DNA of 64,000 nt from Microtetraspora sp. NBRC 13810 (GTDB lineage Bacteria; Actinomycetota; Actinomycetes; Streptosporangiales; Streptosporangiaceae). The stretch is from assembly GCF_030268685.1 (NCBI RefSeq), contig NZ_BSRQ01000024.1, forward strand, positions 1-64,000, read 5' to 3'. A program made the position numbers and the translations under genes. The notes under the pieces are model-generated. The model searched no databases and had not been told where the DNA came from. It saw only the letters and a program-made list of their open reading frames with translations. Positions 1 to 7,963 of the stretch are shown here, piece by piece; position 1 is the first letter of the stretch, and the number at the start of each line of letters is the position of its first letter.

Positions 1-84
1 CCGGTGAACTGACCAGCTCCGCAGCGGAACGACGCCGGCATTCTCAAGGCATGGCCGCGTTGACTTCGCTGAACGCCCATCTGA

Positions 85-383
85 GCGAGCAGGCCGACCA
101 CCGGCACCCGCACCGGCATCACCGACGGCCGCGGCAACGCCACCTGCAACACTCTCGGCCTCCTCGAACCGTCACCGAACCCGCTACCCACCCCGCCCTG
201 GCCGACCGCACCTGGACCTACAGCTACGACGCGGCCGACAACCCCACCCCCACCCTCCAGCCCGGCAACGTGCGGATCAACCGGCAGTTCGACCAGCTGG
301 GCCGGCTCACCGTCAAGACCGGAACCGGCGCCGAGGCCGCCACCACGCCGCGCAGCTTCGGCTACGACCTGGCCGACCGGTGA
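85..383 (+). pseudogene. RHS/YD-repeat protein remnant
   Basis: Fragment of an RHS (YD-repeat) protein, the class that includes polymorphic toxins and cell-wall-associated proteins. From about 85 to 180 one frame reads an RHS-like stretch containing TDGRGN and NTLGLLEP. From about 186 to 383 the neighbouring frame continues with ADRTWTYSYDAADN, INRQFDQLGRLT and FGYDLADR, all typical YD-repeat wording. The two halves lie in different frames, so at least one frameshift has occurred, and the reading stops abruptly at 381-383. No start codon, signal peptide or toxin tip is present. The 5' part may continue to the left of the window. It ends where the opposing truncated NUDIX gene also ends, which points to one deletion or recombination junction. 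Confidence 0.7.
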
Positions 384-720
384 CGTGCAGCCGGTAGATC
401 ATGTGGAGCTTGCGGGGCGGCGGGGTCGGACCGGGGCGGGTGATCATCTGATCCTGAATCCACACGAGCCGGGCCGGGGCGGAGTCGCCGACGTCGAGGA
501 GGAGTTCCTCGGCGAGTTCACGGCACAAGGCGTCAGCGAGGGGTTCGCCGGGACGCACGTTGCCCCCGGGCAGCGTGTAGTGAACGCTGCCCGGCTGGTC
601 GCGGCGGATGAGGGCGACGGTCCGGCACCCGGGCGCTCGCCCCGGGGGCGGCACTGCGGACTCTAACCGCCCCATCCGCCGGGTCGCCACAGCCAACCAC
701 CGAGCCGGCGAGCGACGCAA
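384..720 (-). pseudogene. NUDIX hydrolase, 3'-truncated
   Basis: N-terminal two thirds of a NUDIX hydrolase, which would cleave nucleoside-diphosphate-linked substrates. From the ATG at 718-720 it reads TVALIRR, HYTLPGGNVRPGE and RELAEEL. That matches the Nudix box G-x5-E-x7-R-E-x2-E-E, although the usual glycine near the end of the box is a leucine. After a recognisable HMIYRLHV beta strand the homology ends and the frame runs antisense into the RHS remnant, so the C-terminal helix and last strands are missing. The frame stays open to 313, but that part is foreign. It is probably non-functional or misfolded. A GCGA-loop hairpin lies about 40 bp upstream of the start. Confidence 0.65.
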
Positions 721-760
721 CGCCGGTTCAGTGGTGATCGCACGGGGAGTACCCGCTCAC

Positions 761-785
761 GCACCCTGGCAGCGATGCCAGGTGC
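761..785. other. Stem-loop with GCGA tetraloop
   Basis: Arms GCACCCTGGCA (761-771) and TGCCAGGTGC (776-785) pair with one bulged C around a GCGA tetraloop. It lies upstream of the truncated NUDIX gene and within the 230-bp gap before the MarR gene. There is no T-tract on either side, so a transcript-end role is uncertain. The rest of the gap (786-930) shows no gene. Confidence 0.4.
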
Positions 786-930
786 GCGAGCCGACGCGAG
801 GACGCGTCGTCGAGCCTTCCGCTTGCCGGATCCGGAGGCAGGAGGGCGTAACGGCTGCCGACGTCCAGGCAACCCCTACAAAGAGGGAAGATGATCCTCA
901 CCTATGAGGAATACCGTCGAAGCGCATATA

Positions 931-958
931 GTTAGCAAAGGTAATGAGACATGCTAAC
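931..958. promoter_or_regulatory. Candidate MarR operator overlapping marR start
   Basis: A perfect 7-bp inverted repeat, GTTAGCA (931-937) and TGCTAAC (952-958), is separated by 14 bp, so the half-sites are 21 bp (two helical turns) apart. It spans the ribosome-binding region and the ATG at 951-953. Bound regulator here would block initiation of its own operon, the standard autorepression layout of MarR genes. Confidence 0.5.
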
Positions 959-1412
959 GAACCCTCCCAAGAAGGAACCCGGCGCGAGCCTGCGCAGCGA
1001 CGCCGGGCTGGCCTCCGCACTGCGCGTGTCCCTGGCCAGGCTGAACCGGCGGCTTCGCCGGCAGTCCGCGGTCGGGGCACTGACCCCCACCCAGCTCGCG
1101 GTCCTCGCGGCCGTCGAGCGGCATTCCGCTATAACCCCTGGCGAACTGGCCGAGCTGGAAAAGATGCAGCCCCCCTCGATGACCAGGGTCGTCGCGGTGC
1201 TGGACCAGCGAGGACTGATCACCAGAACCCCGCATCCGACCGACCGGCGGCAGGTGTCGCTTGGCGTGACCGAGCAGGGGTCCGCGTTGCTGAAGGAGGA
1301 GCGGCGCCGCAAGGAGGCGTGGCTGACCCAACGGCTGAAGGAGCTGACTCCGGAGGAGCGGTCGGTGCTGCGCGCGGCGGCGCCGATCCTGGAGAAGCTC
1401 AGCAGGATCTAG
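951..1412 (+). CDS. MarR-family transcriptional regulator
   Basis: Winged-helix repressor of 153 aa, the usual MarR length. Residues about 40-110 hold the DNA-binding core: LTPTQLAVLAAVE, the recognition segment with PSMTRVVAVLDQRGLI and the wing signature DRRQVSL. Flanking helices (LRVSLARLNRRLRR at the N-terminus, a charged C-terminal helix) form the dimer interface known for the family. The ATG at 951 sits inside an inverted repeat, suggesting autorepression. The MFS exporter starts 47 bp downstream on the same strand, so the inferred role is drug-responsive control of that pump. The effector cannot be read from the sequence. Confidence 0.88.
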   Translation: MLTNPPKKEPGASLRSDAGLASALRVSLARLNRRLRRQSAVGALTPTQLAVLAAVERHSAITPGELAELEKMQPPSMTRVVAVLDQRGLITRTPHPTDRRQVSLGVTEQGSALLKEERRRKEAWLTQRLKELTPEERSVLRAAAPILEKLSRI

Positions 1413-1459
1413 GCGCCCAGGAAGACGCGGACCCCGAGGAACGCGGCGCGGCGGGTGGC

Positions 1460-2710
1460 ATGTTCCGCTCGCTGCGCAACCACAACTACCGGTTGTTCGC
1501 CTCGGGGGGCGTGGTCTCCAACACCGGCACCTGGATGCAGCGCACCGCCCAGGACTTCCTGGTCCTCCAGCTCACCGGCGGCAGCGCCTTCGCACTCGGC
1601 ATCACCACGGCCCTGCAGTTCCTGCCGCAGTTCCTGTTCGGCATGTACGGCGGCGTGCTCGCCGACCGCTACCCCAAGCGGCGGCTGCTGGTGGCCGCGC
1701 AGTCGCTGATGGGCCTCTTCGCCCTCGTCATGGGCCTGCTGGCGCTCACCGGCGAGGCGCGGGTGTGGCACGTGTACGCGCTGGCGTTCCTGCTCGGCAC
1801 GGTGTCCTGCATCGAGGTGCCGACCCGGCAGTCGTTCGTCGTCGAGATGGTCGGCCGGGGCGACCTCGCCAACGCGATCGCCCTCAACAGCTCCAGCTTC
1901 AACCTGGCCAGGGTGGTCGGCCCCGCGCTGGCCGGCATGCTGATCTACGCGCTCGGCGGCACCGGCCCGATCTTCGTCGTCAACGCGCTGAGCTTCGGAG
2001 CCGTGATCGCCAGTCTGGTGTTCATGCGCCGCTCGGAGCTGCGCACGCCCGAACCGGTGCCCAGGGCCAAGGGCCAGCTCCGCGAGGGCCTGCGGTACGT
2101 GCTCGGCGAACGGGCGCTGCTCATGCCGATCCTGCTGATCGCCTTCCAGTCGATGTTCACCCAGGGGTTCACCATCTCCATCCCGGTGATGGCCACGGAG
2201 GTCTTCGGCGCGGGGGCCTCGGCCTTCGGGATCGCCTCCAGCGCCTTCGCCGTCGGCGCGCTGGGGGGCGCGCTGCTCGCGGCCCGCAGGGCTCAGCCGA
2301 CCCGCCGCCTGCTGATCGGCGGCGCCGTGGCGCTGGGCGTGGCCCAGATCGTCACCGCGTTCGCCCCCGGCTATCTCGTCTACCTCGTCCTGCTCGTGCC
2401 CGCCGGGATCGCCCTGATCACGGTGAACAACGCGGCCAACGCCATCGTGCAGCTCACCACCACGCCCGAGATGCGCGGCCGGGTGATGAGCATCTACATC
2501 CTGATGCTCACCTGCGGCGCGCCGCTCGGCGCCCCGCTGATCGGCTGGGTGTCGGAGCTCGGCGGACCCCGGGTCGGTGTCATGATTGCCGGAGTCATGA
2601 GCCTGGTCGGCACCGGCCTGGCCATCCTGGTGACCAACGCGGTCGTGCGCAGGAGGAACGCGGATGCGGTTGTTCGTGGCGTTGCTGCCGCCGCCGGAGT
2701 CGCTCGATGA
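1460..2710 (+). CDS. MFS exporter (DHA3/EntS-like, PF05977 type)
   Basis: Major facilitator of 416 aa with about 12 membrane segments. It begins MFRSLRNHNYRLFASG, and N-terminal wording of the kind FRSLxxxNYRLF plus TGTWMQRTAQDFLV is typical of DHA3 (MFS_3) drug or siderophore exporters. The loop 2-3 signature appears as GGVLADRYPKRRLL, and a second-half equivalent occurs near MRGRVMSIY. The ATG at 1460 was chosen because it is the only in-frame start between the marR stop and the first conserved residues; a weak GAGGA lies 19 bp upstream. It is co-transcribed with marR and overlaps thpR by 47 bp. Substrate unknown, probably a toxic compound. Confidence 0.85.
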   Translation: MFRSLRNHNYRLFASGGVVSNTGTWMQRTAQDFLVLQLTGGSAFALGITTALQFLPQFLFGMYGGVLADRYPKRRLLVAAQSLMGLFALVMGLLALTGEARVWHVYALAFLLGTVSCIEVPTRQSFVVEMVGRGDLANAIALNSSSFNLARVVGPALAGMLIYALGGTGPIFVVNALSFGAVIASLVFMRRSELRTPEPVPRAKGQLREGLRYVLGERALLMPILLIAFQSMFTQGFTISIPVMATEVFGAGASAFGIASSAFAVGALGGALLAARRAQPTRRLLIGGAVALGVAQIVTAFAPGYLVYLVLLVPAGIALITVNNAANAIVQLTTTPEMRGRVMSIYILMLTCGAPLGAPLIGWVSELGGPRVGVMIAGVMSLVGTGLAILVTNAVVRRRNADAVVRGVAAAAGVAR

Positions 2711-3233
2711 GATCGACGCCGCGCTCGGCCCGCACCGGGACCGCTGGCCGGGACTGCGCTGGCTGCCGCGCGACAACTGGCATGTGACGCTCGCGTTCCT
2801 GGGGGAGGTGCCCGAGACGGTGCTGCCCGGCCTGTCGGTACGGCTGAGCCGGGCCGCCTCCCGCCGCGAGTCGATGACCTTCTCCCTCGCCGGCGTCGGC
2901 GCCTTCCCCTCGGTACGGCGCAGCCGGGTGTTCTGGTGCGGCCTCGCCGGCCCGAAGGACACCCTGGCCGGGCTGGCCCGCTCGTTGCAGGCGGGCGCGC
3001 GCCGGGCGGGCGCGGAGCAGACCGACGACAAGCCGCTGCGCCCGCACCTGAGCGTCGCCAGGTCCCGCGAGGAGGTGGACGTGCGCCCCCTCGCGGAGGA
3101 GCTGGCGTCCTTCGCCGGGACGCCGTGGCGGGCGGCGGAGGTCCACCTCGTGCGCAGCCACCTGGGGGCGCGGGTCCGTTATGAGACGATCGCCACGTGG
3201 CCCCTGGCCGGGACCGTCCGGCCGGGGGAATAG
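2664..3233 (+). CDS. thpR: RNA 2',3'-cyclic phosphodiesterase (2'-5' RNA ligase family)
   Basis: Two-histidine phosphoesterase of 189 aa, normal for ThpR/LigT. It hydrolyses RNA 2',3'-cyclic phosphate ends and can act on 2'-5' linkages. Both catalytic H-x-T/S-x motifs are visible: HVTLAFLGEVPE near residue 38 and HLSVARSREE near residue 130. The protein opens with MRLFVALLPP, the expected first strand. Its start overlaps the 3' end of the MFS gene by 47 bp in another frame, so it is probably translated as the third gene of the marR-MFS operon. A functional link to the exporter is not evident. Confidence 0.88.
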   Translation: MRLFVALLPPPESLDEIDAALGPHRDRWPGLRWLPRDNWHVTLAFLGEVPETVLPGLSVRLSRAASRRESMTFSLAGVGAFPSVRRSRVFWCGLAGPKDTLAGLARSLQAGARRAGAEQTDDKPLRPHLSVARSREEVDVRPLAEELASFAGTPWRAAEVHLVRSHLGARVRYETIATWPLAGTVRPGE

Positions 3234-3243
3234 GCTCCACTCC

Positions 3244-3327
3244 GTGGACCGTCCCCGACGCTGGTTGCTCCCCGCCGTGCTCGCCCTGCTCGTGCTGCTC
3301 GTCGTGCTGGGAGCCCTGCTCACCTAG
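3244..3327 (+). CDS. Putative 27-aa single-span membrane peptide
   Basis: A GTG start 10 bp after thpR encodes 27 residues: a short basic head (DRPRRW) followed by an uninterrupted run of Leu/Val/Ala of about 20 residues, ending in a TAG at 3325-3327. The composition is exactly that of a single transmembrane helix with the basic end inside the cell. There is no strong Shine-Dalgarno sequence, so expression is uncertain. If real, it is the last gene of the operon and could be a small membrane modulator. The alternative is chance reading of Leu/Val-rich, GC-rich DNA. Confidence 0.4.
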   Translation: MDRPRRWLLPAVLALLVLLVVLGALLT

Positions 3328-3354
3328 TGCCGATGAGCAGGGCTCGCCGTCGGC

Positions 3355-4323
3355 CTACCAGGCGTAGTCCTCCGGGGCCGTCCGGTGGCCGGGGAAGATC
3401 TCGTCCAGCCGGGCGAGGGTCTTTTCGTCGAGCGAGATCTCCAGGGCCCGGACCGGTCCGTCGAGCTGCTCCATCGTCCGCGGGCCGATGATCGGCGCGG
3501 TGACCGCGGGCTGGTGCAGCAGCCAGGCGAGGCTGACGTTGGCCGGGTCCTCGCCGATCTCGTCGCAGAGGGCTTCGAAGCGCTCGATCTTGTCGCGGTG
3601 CTTGTCCAGCTGCTTGAGCATGTGCTCCGAGGCGGACCGGCCCTTGTCGATCTTCCGCAGCACGCCGCCGAGCAGGCCGCTGGCCAGCGGGCTCCACGGG
3701 ATCACGCCGATCCCGTAGTCCTCGCACGCGGGCAGCACTTCCAGCTCGACCGTCCGGGTGAGCAGGTTGTAGTGGCTCTGCTCAGAGACCAGACCAAGGA
3801 AGTTGCGCCGGTTCGCGCTCTCCTGGGCCTTGGCGATGTGCCAGCCTGCGAAGTTCGACGAACCCACGTAGAGGATCTTGCCCTGCCGGCGCAGGACCTC
3901 CATCGCCTCCCAGAACTCCTCGTACGGGGTGTCCCGGTCCACGTGGTGCGCCTGGTAGATGTCGATGTAGTCGGTCTGCAACCGCTGGAGGGAGGCGTCG
4001 CAGGCCCGCCGGATGTTGAGGGCGGACAGTTTCCCGTCGTTGGGCCAGTCGCTCATCGCGCCGTACAGCTTGGTCGCGATGACGGTCTTCTCCCGCCGCC
4101 CGCCGCCCGAGGCGAACCAGCGCCCGACGATCTGCTCGGTCAGGCCCTTGTTCTCCGCCCCGCCGTACACGTTGGCCGTGTCGAAGAAGTTGATGCCGAG
4201 TTCGTGGGCCCGGTCCATGATGGGGAAGGAGTTCTCCTCCGAGGTCACCGGACCGAAGTTCATGGTCCCCAGGCAGAGCCGGCTGACACTGAGACCACTG
4301 CGTCCGAGGTGCGCATAATCCAT
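3355..4323 (-). CDS. Aldo/keto reductase
   Basis: NADPH-dependent aldo/keto reductase of 322 aa, the full (alpha/beta)8 barrel length. It begins MDYAHLGRSGLSVSRLCLGT, the usual AKR N-terminus. The catalytic tetrad is visible: Asp and Tyr in FFDTANVYGG, Lys in VIATKLYG and His in IYQAHHVDRD. The C-terminal cofactor segment appears as APIIGPRTMEQLDG. The start at 4323 was chosen on this conserved N-terminus; the frame is open further upstream but reads low-complexity sequence there. It resembles the L-glyceraldehyde 3-phosphate reductase/YajO-like group, but the substrate is not determinable. It is transcribed alone, divergently from the exported protein at 4412. Confidence 0.9.
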   Translation of the reverse strand: MDYAHLGRSGLSVSRLCLGTMNFGPVTSEENSFPIMDRAHELGINFFDTANVYGGAENKGLTEQIVGRWFASGGGRREKTVIATKLYGAMSDWPNDGKLSALNIRRACDASLQRLQTDYIDIYQAHHVDRDTPYEEFWEAMEVLRRQGKILYVGSSNFAGWHIAKAQESANRRNFLGLVSEQSHYNLLTRTVELEVLPACEDYGIGVIPWSPLASGLLGGVLRKIDKGRSASEHMLKQLDKHRDKIERFEALCDEIGEDPANVSLAWLLHQPAVTAPIIGPRTMEQLDGPVRALEISLDEKTLARLDEIFPGHRTAPEDYAW

Positions 4324-4411
4324 GTGGTCAACCCTAGGTACCTGGAGTGCGCTCCAGGCCAGTGCGAGTGGCTTACGCCCTTCCGGGGCGGCGGCAGGGC
4401 ATGATGGCGGC

Positions 4412-5452
4412 ATGGGGGCTGTCTTGAGGCGCGTGGTGGCGGTGCTGGTCGCGGCGCTGGCGGTGGTGCCGGCCGTGGGGCCCGGCGTGGCCAGGGCCGA
4501 CGTGCGTGCGGACGGGGAGAAGCTGCTCTTCAGGTTCCGGGATCCCCGGATCACCGAGTCGAGCGGCCTCGCCGTGTCGCCGACACACCGGGGGATCGTC
4601 TACACGCACAACGACAGCTCGGCCGGGCCGGTCTTCTTCGCCGTCGGGACCGACGGCCGGACCAGGGCCGCCTTCACCCTGCGCGGCGCCGCCGCCCGCG
4701 ACTGGGAGGCCATGGCCGCCACCGTCGATCCGGAGACCGGGCGCGGCGTGCTCTGGTTCGCCGACATCGGCGACAACCTCAACGGCGGCTGGCCCGACGT
4801 CTCCGTCTACCGGGTCGCCGAGCCGTCCACGCTGCGAGACGCCACGCTCCCCGCCACCCGCTACCGCTTCCGCTACGCCGACGGCGCCCGCAACGCCGAA
4901 GGCATCATGATCAACCCGCGCACCGGCCGGCTCTACGTGGTGAGCAAGGAGTTCGGCGGCTCGGTGTACGAGGCCCCGCGCCGCCTGCGCACCGACCGGA
5001 CCAACACGCTGCGCCGCGTCGGCTCCGCGCCGATCATGGCCACCGACGCCGCGTACGCGCCGGACGGGTCGAGCTTCGTGATCCGCACCTACTTCTCCGC
5101 CACCGTCTACAGCGCCCCCGGCAAGACCCTCTCCCGGGTCTCGATGCCCGACCTGGACCAGGCCGAGTCCATCGCCTACACCCCTGACGGCACCGCCCTG
5201 CTGACCGGCTCGGAGGGGGCCAAGAGCCCCGTCTATCGCGTCCCGCTGCCGGCCGCCGCCCTGCCGAAGCAGGCCGCCCCCACGCCCACCCGGCCCGCTG
5301 CCGCCCCGGAGCCCGCGCGCACCCCGGTCGCGGGCGTCACCGCCGTCGAGCCGGACGACGACGGCGTCCCCACCGGCGTGGTCGTCGTCTGGCTCGCCAT
5401 CGCCTTCGGCGCCACCGCCATCATCGCGGTGATCGCCCGGCTCGCGCGCTGA
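4412..5452 (+). CDS. Exported membrane-anchored propeller-like protein
   Basis: Secreted protein of 346 aa with an N-terminal signal peptide (basic LRR, hydrophobic core, cleavage near VARA-D), a large globular part and a C-terminal anchor (VVVVWLAIAFGATAIIAVIARLAR region, residues about 322-346) preceded by a Pro/Ala-rich stalk. The globular part has repeated blade-like segments such as SSGLAVSPTHRGIVYTHND, WFADIGDNL, NAEGIMINPRTGRLYVVSKE and AESIAYTPDGTALLTGSEG, which suggests a beta-propeller of the SdiA-regulated/esterase-like type. Function is unknown; it probably acts on the outer face of the membrane. ATG 4412 is preceded by a GCAGGG-type binding site. It is divergent from the reductase. 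Confidence 0.75.
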   Translation: MGAVLRRVVAVLVAALAVVPAVGPGVARADVRADGEKLLFRFRDPRITESSGLAVSPTHRGIVYTHNDSSAGPVFFAVGTDGRTRAAFTLRGAAARDWEAMAATVDPETGRGVLWFADIGDNLNGGWPDVSVYRVAEPSTLRDATLPATRYRFRYADGARNAEGIMINPRTGRLYVVSKEFGGSVYEAPRRLRTDRTNTLRRVGSAPIMATDAAYAPDGSSFVIRTYFSATVYSAPGKTLSRVSMPDLDQAESIAYTPDGTALLTGSEGAKSPVYRVPLPAAALPKQAAPTPTRPAAAPEPARTPVAGVTAVEPDDDGVPTGVVVVWLAIAFGATAIIAVIARLAR

Positions 5453-5513
5453 GGACCCGCACGCGGGGTGGCGGTCGCGCAGTTCTTGCTCCCGGCGACG
5501 GTGAGCCGGCAGC

Positions 5514-5876
5514 TCACATCCGGGGGGTGAACGGCTCGCCGCGGAGGGCGCGTTCGACGAGGTCGATGGAGGCGGCCAGGCGGACGAGGCGGGGGCCTTC
5601 CTGGCGGTATGCCTCAAGGACGGCCTCGATGGCGTGCGGGGGCAGGTGCTCCTTGAGGTCGACGGCCGCGCCGCGGTAGCCCGCACGGGCCGCCTCGACG
5701 GCCGAGCGGACGTGCTGGCCCGCCATCCTGGCCAGGGCGAGCGGGTGGCGGCGCAGCACGCCGTAGGCGCGGTAGTCCGGCGGGACGGCGTCGAGCAGCC
5801 ACGCCACCGCGGAGCTCTCCCAGTCGGGGCTGCCCGGCGGGCGCACCGCGGAGGGCCAATCCGGTGGCACATACAC
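5514..5876 (-). CDS. Conserved hypothetical protein
   Basis: Small soluble protein of 120 aa from a GTG at 5874-5876. It reads YVPPDWPSAVRPPG, then WLLDAVPPDYRAYGVLRRHP, then an Ala/Arg/Glu-rich helical part and ends ALRGEPFTPRM. The regular helices and lack of low complexity argue for a real gene. I do not recognise a named family, although short PPDYR-type proteins of this kind are common in actinomycetes. It has no signal peptide or membrane segment. It converges on the exported protein at 4412-5452 and is divergent from the LhgO-like oxidase. Confidence 0.7.
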   Translation of the reverse strand: MYVPPDWPSAVRPPGSPDWESSAVAWLLDAVPPDYRAYGVLRRHPLALARMAGQHVRSAVEAARAGYRGAAVDLKEHLPPHAIEAVLEAYRQEGPRLVRLAASIDLVERALRGEPFTPRM

Positions 5877-6011
5877 GAGCCCGATTCTACCGAACGCCTG
5901 TTCGATGACCCTTGTTGAGGTCAGGAAACGGCATGAAATATGGGAAAAGTCTTCTCCATGGCGAGGGAGGGCACTAGCTTTTCGAAGGGCGCGGGTGATG
6001 GGCGGAGCAGA

Positions 6012-7202
6012 GTGAGCGAGCACATCGGGGTGATCGGGGCCGGCATCGTCGGCCTCGCGGTCGCGCGTGAGCTGTCCGCCGCCCGTGGCGCCCGGGTGAC
6101 CGTCCTGGACAAGGAGGACCGGGTCGCGGCCCACCAGACGGGCCACAACAGCGGCGTCGTGCACGCCGGCATCTACTACCCGCCCGGCTCGCTCAAGGCC
6201 AGGCTCTGCCGTGACGGCGTGGCGCTGCTGAAGGAGTACTGCGCCGAGCACAGCCTGCCGTACACCGAGGCCGGCAAGCTCGTCATCGCGTCCACGGCGG
6301 CCGAGCGCGCGGCGCTGCGCGGCATCGCCGGGCGGGCCAGGGACAACGGCGTGCCCGGCATCGCCGAGCTCGACGCGCTGGGGCTGCGCGAGGTCGAGCC
6401 GCACGCGGTCGGGGTGGCCGCCGTGCACTCCCCGCACACCGCGATCGCCGACTTCCCCGCCGTCGCCCGCAGGCTCGCCGCCGACGTGACCGGCCTGGGC
6501 GGCGAGGTACGGCTCGCGCACCCGGTCACCCGGCTGCGGGAGACGGCGAGCAAGGTGGAGGTGCTGGCCGGGGGACGCCGGTTCGCCTTCGACCGCCTGG
6601 TGACGTGCGCCGGGCTGGGCACGGACGCGCTGGCCCGGATGGCGGGCTCGGAGGGCGAGGTGAGAATCGTCCCTTTCCGGGGCGAGTATCTCGGCCTCGT
6701 CGGCACGGCGCGGGACCTGGTACGCGGTCTGATCTACCCGGTGCCCGATCCCCGCTACCCCTTCCTCGGCGTGCACCTGACCCGCCGGATCGACGGTGAG
6801 GTGCTCGTGGGACCGAACGCGGTGATGGCCCTGGCCCTGGAGGGCTACACGTGGGGCCGGATCCGGGCCGGCGACCTGCGGCGGATCCTCACCTTCCCCG
6901 GCACGCTGCGGCTGGCCGCCCGGCACTGGCGGACCGGCGTGCGCGAGGTCTACGGCTCGCTCGTCAAGAAGGCGTTCCTCGACGCGGCCCGCCGCTACGT
7001 ACCCGCCCTGACCGGCGCGGACCTGGCCCGGACGGCGGGCGGGGTGCGCGCCCAGGCGGTCCGCCGCGACGGCTCCCTGCTCGACGACTTCGCCATCGAC
7101 ACGCACGGCAGGGTCGTGCTGGTCCGCAACGCGCCGTCGCCCGCGGCCACGTCCAGCCTGGCGATCGCGCGGCACATCGCGCAGGTCGTCTCCCGCTCTT
7201 AA
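6012..7202 (+). CDS. lhgO: L-2-hydroxyglutarate oxidase
   Basis: FAD-dependent oxidase of 396 aa in the DAO fold. Family members oxidise L-2-hydroxyglutarate to 2-oxoglutarate at the membrane. The Rossmann motif is GVIGAGIVGLAVARELS, followed by a basic-acidic junction VLDKEDRVAAHQTGHNSGVVHAGIYY; the HQTGHNSGVIHAG phrase is diagnostic for LhgO. Later signatures are FRGEYLGL, GLIYPVPDPRYPFLGVH and the C-terminal FAD-contact segment. GTG 6012 was chosen because GGAG lies 6 bp upstream and conserved residues begin just after; in-frame ATGs at 5940 and 5958 would add an unconserved tail. It is transcribed alone, with a response regulator 26 bp downstream that is probably separately controlled. 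Confidence 0.88.
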   Translation: MSEHIGVIGAGIVGLAVARELSAARGARVTVLDKEDRVAAHQTGHNSGVVHAGIYYPPGSLKARLCRDGVALLKEYCAEHSLPYTEAGKLVIASTAAERAALRGIAGRARDNGVPGIAELDALGLREVEPHAVGVAAVHSPHTAIADFPAVARRLAADVTGLGGEVRLAHPVTRLRETASKVEVLAGGRRFAFDRLVTCAGLGTDALARMAGSEGEVRIVPFRGEYLGLVGTARDLVRGLIYPVPDPRYPFLGVHLTRRIDGEVLVGPNAVMALALEGYTWGRIRAGDLRRILTFPGTLRLAARHWRTGVREVYGSLVKKAFLDAARRYVPALTGADLARTAGGVRAQAVRRDGSLLDDFAIDTHGRVVLVRNAPSPAATSSLAIARHIAQVVSRS

Positions 7203-7228
7203 CAGAATTCTCAGGTGACCAGGACAAT

Positions 7229-7942
7229 ATGGACACTGTGAGCGTATTGCCAGAAGCCCGACTACTGATCGTCGAGGATGAGCCCAACATCCTCGAACTG
7301 CTGGCGGCCAGCCTCCGGTTCGCCGGGTTCGAGGTGGCCACGGCCAAGGCCGGTGCGGACGCGGTGGCCGCGGTGCAGCGGCACCGGCCCGACCTGGTCG
7401 TGCTCGACGTCATGCTGCCGGACATGGACGGCTTCGAGGTGGTGCGCCGGTTGCGCGGCGGCGGCACGTACACGCCGGTGGTGTTCCTCACCGCCAGGGA
7501 CGCCACCGAGGACAAGATTCGCGGGCTCACCCTGGGCGGAGACGACTACGTGACCAAGCCGTTCAGCCTAGAGGAGGTGGTGGCCCGGATCCGGGCGGTG
7601 CTCCGCCGTACCTCCGGCGACCCCTCCCTGCCGCCGCCGCGGCTGTCCTTCGCCGACATCGAGCTGGACGAGGAGAGCCACGAGGTCTGGCGGCGGGGCC
7701 GGCCGGTGGCGCTGTCGCCGACCGAGTTCAAGCTGCTGCACTACTTCATGAGCAACGCGGGGCGGGTACTGTCCAAGGCGCAGATCCTCGACCACGTGTG
7801 GAACTACGACTTCCGGGGAGACGCCGCGATCGTCGAGTCCTACGTCTCCGTGCTGCGCCGTAAGGTGGACAACATCGAACCGAGGCTCATCCACACCCTG
7901 CGCGGCGTCGGATACGTGCTGCGCGTGCCTCCCACCACCTGA
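7229..7942 (+). CDS. OmpR-family response regulator
   Basis: Two-domain response regulator of 237 aa. The receiver domain (about 10-125) has the acidic pocket IVEDEPN, the phospho-acceptor Asp60 in VVLDVMLPDMDG, Thr in FLTARD and Lys in YVTKPFS. The C-terminal OmpR/PhoB winged helix (about 145-235) shows LSPTEFKLLHYFMSNAGRVLSKAQILDHVW and the terminal RLIHTLRGVGYVLR. It sits 21 bp before its histidine kinase and forms a two-gene operon. The pair resembles MprA/MprB or TcrA-type envelope systems of actinobacteria. Its closest relative in the window is the regulator at 18911, which points to a duplicated system. Confidence 0.92.
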   Translation: MDTVSVLPEARLLIVEDEPNILELLAASLRFAGFEVATAKAGADAVAAVQRHRPDLVVLDVMLPDMDGFEVVRRLRGGGTYTPVVFLTARDATEDKIRGLTLGGDDYVTKPFSLEEVVARIRAVLRRTSGDPSLPPPRLSFADIELDEESHEVWRRGRPVALSPTEFKLLHYFMSNAGRVLSKAQILDHVWNYDFRGDAAIVESYVSVLRRKVDNIEPRLIHTLRGVGYVLRVPPTT

Positions 7943-7963
7943 CCCCCGAGCCCGGCCCCGCGG

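Noticed and set aside
786-930. Metabolite riboswitch in the gap upstream of marR
   Set aside because: The gap is GC-rich with several short pairings, but none matched a known class, and the orientation relative to marR and the NUDIX remnant is ambiguous.
1409-3031. Long minus-strand open frame (540 codons) opposite the MFS and thpR genes
   Set aside because: Low-complexity Arg/Gly/Asp/His text without motifs; it mirrors the third-position GC of the real plus-strand genes. The same holds for the long antisense frames at 43073-46612 and 35868-38297.
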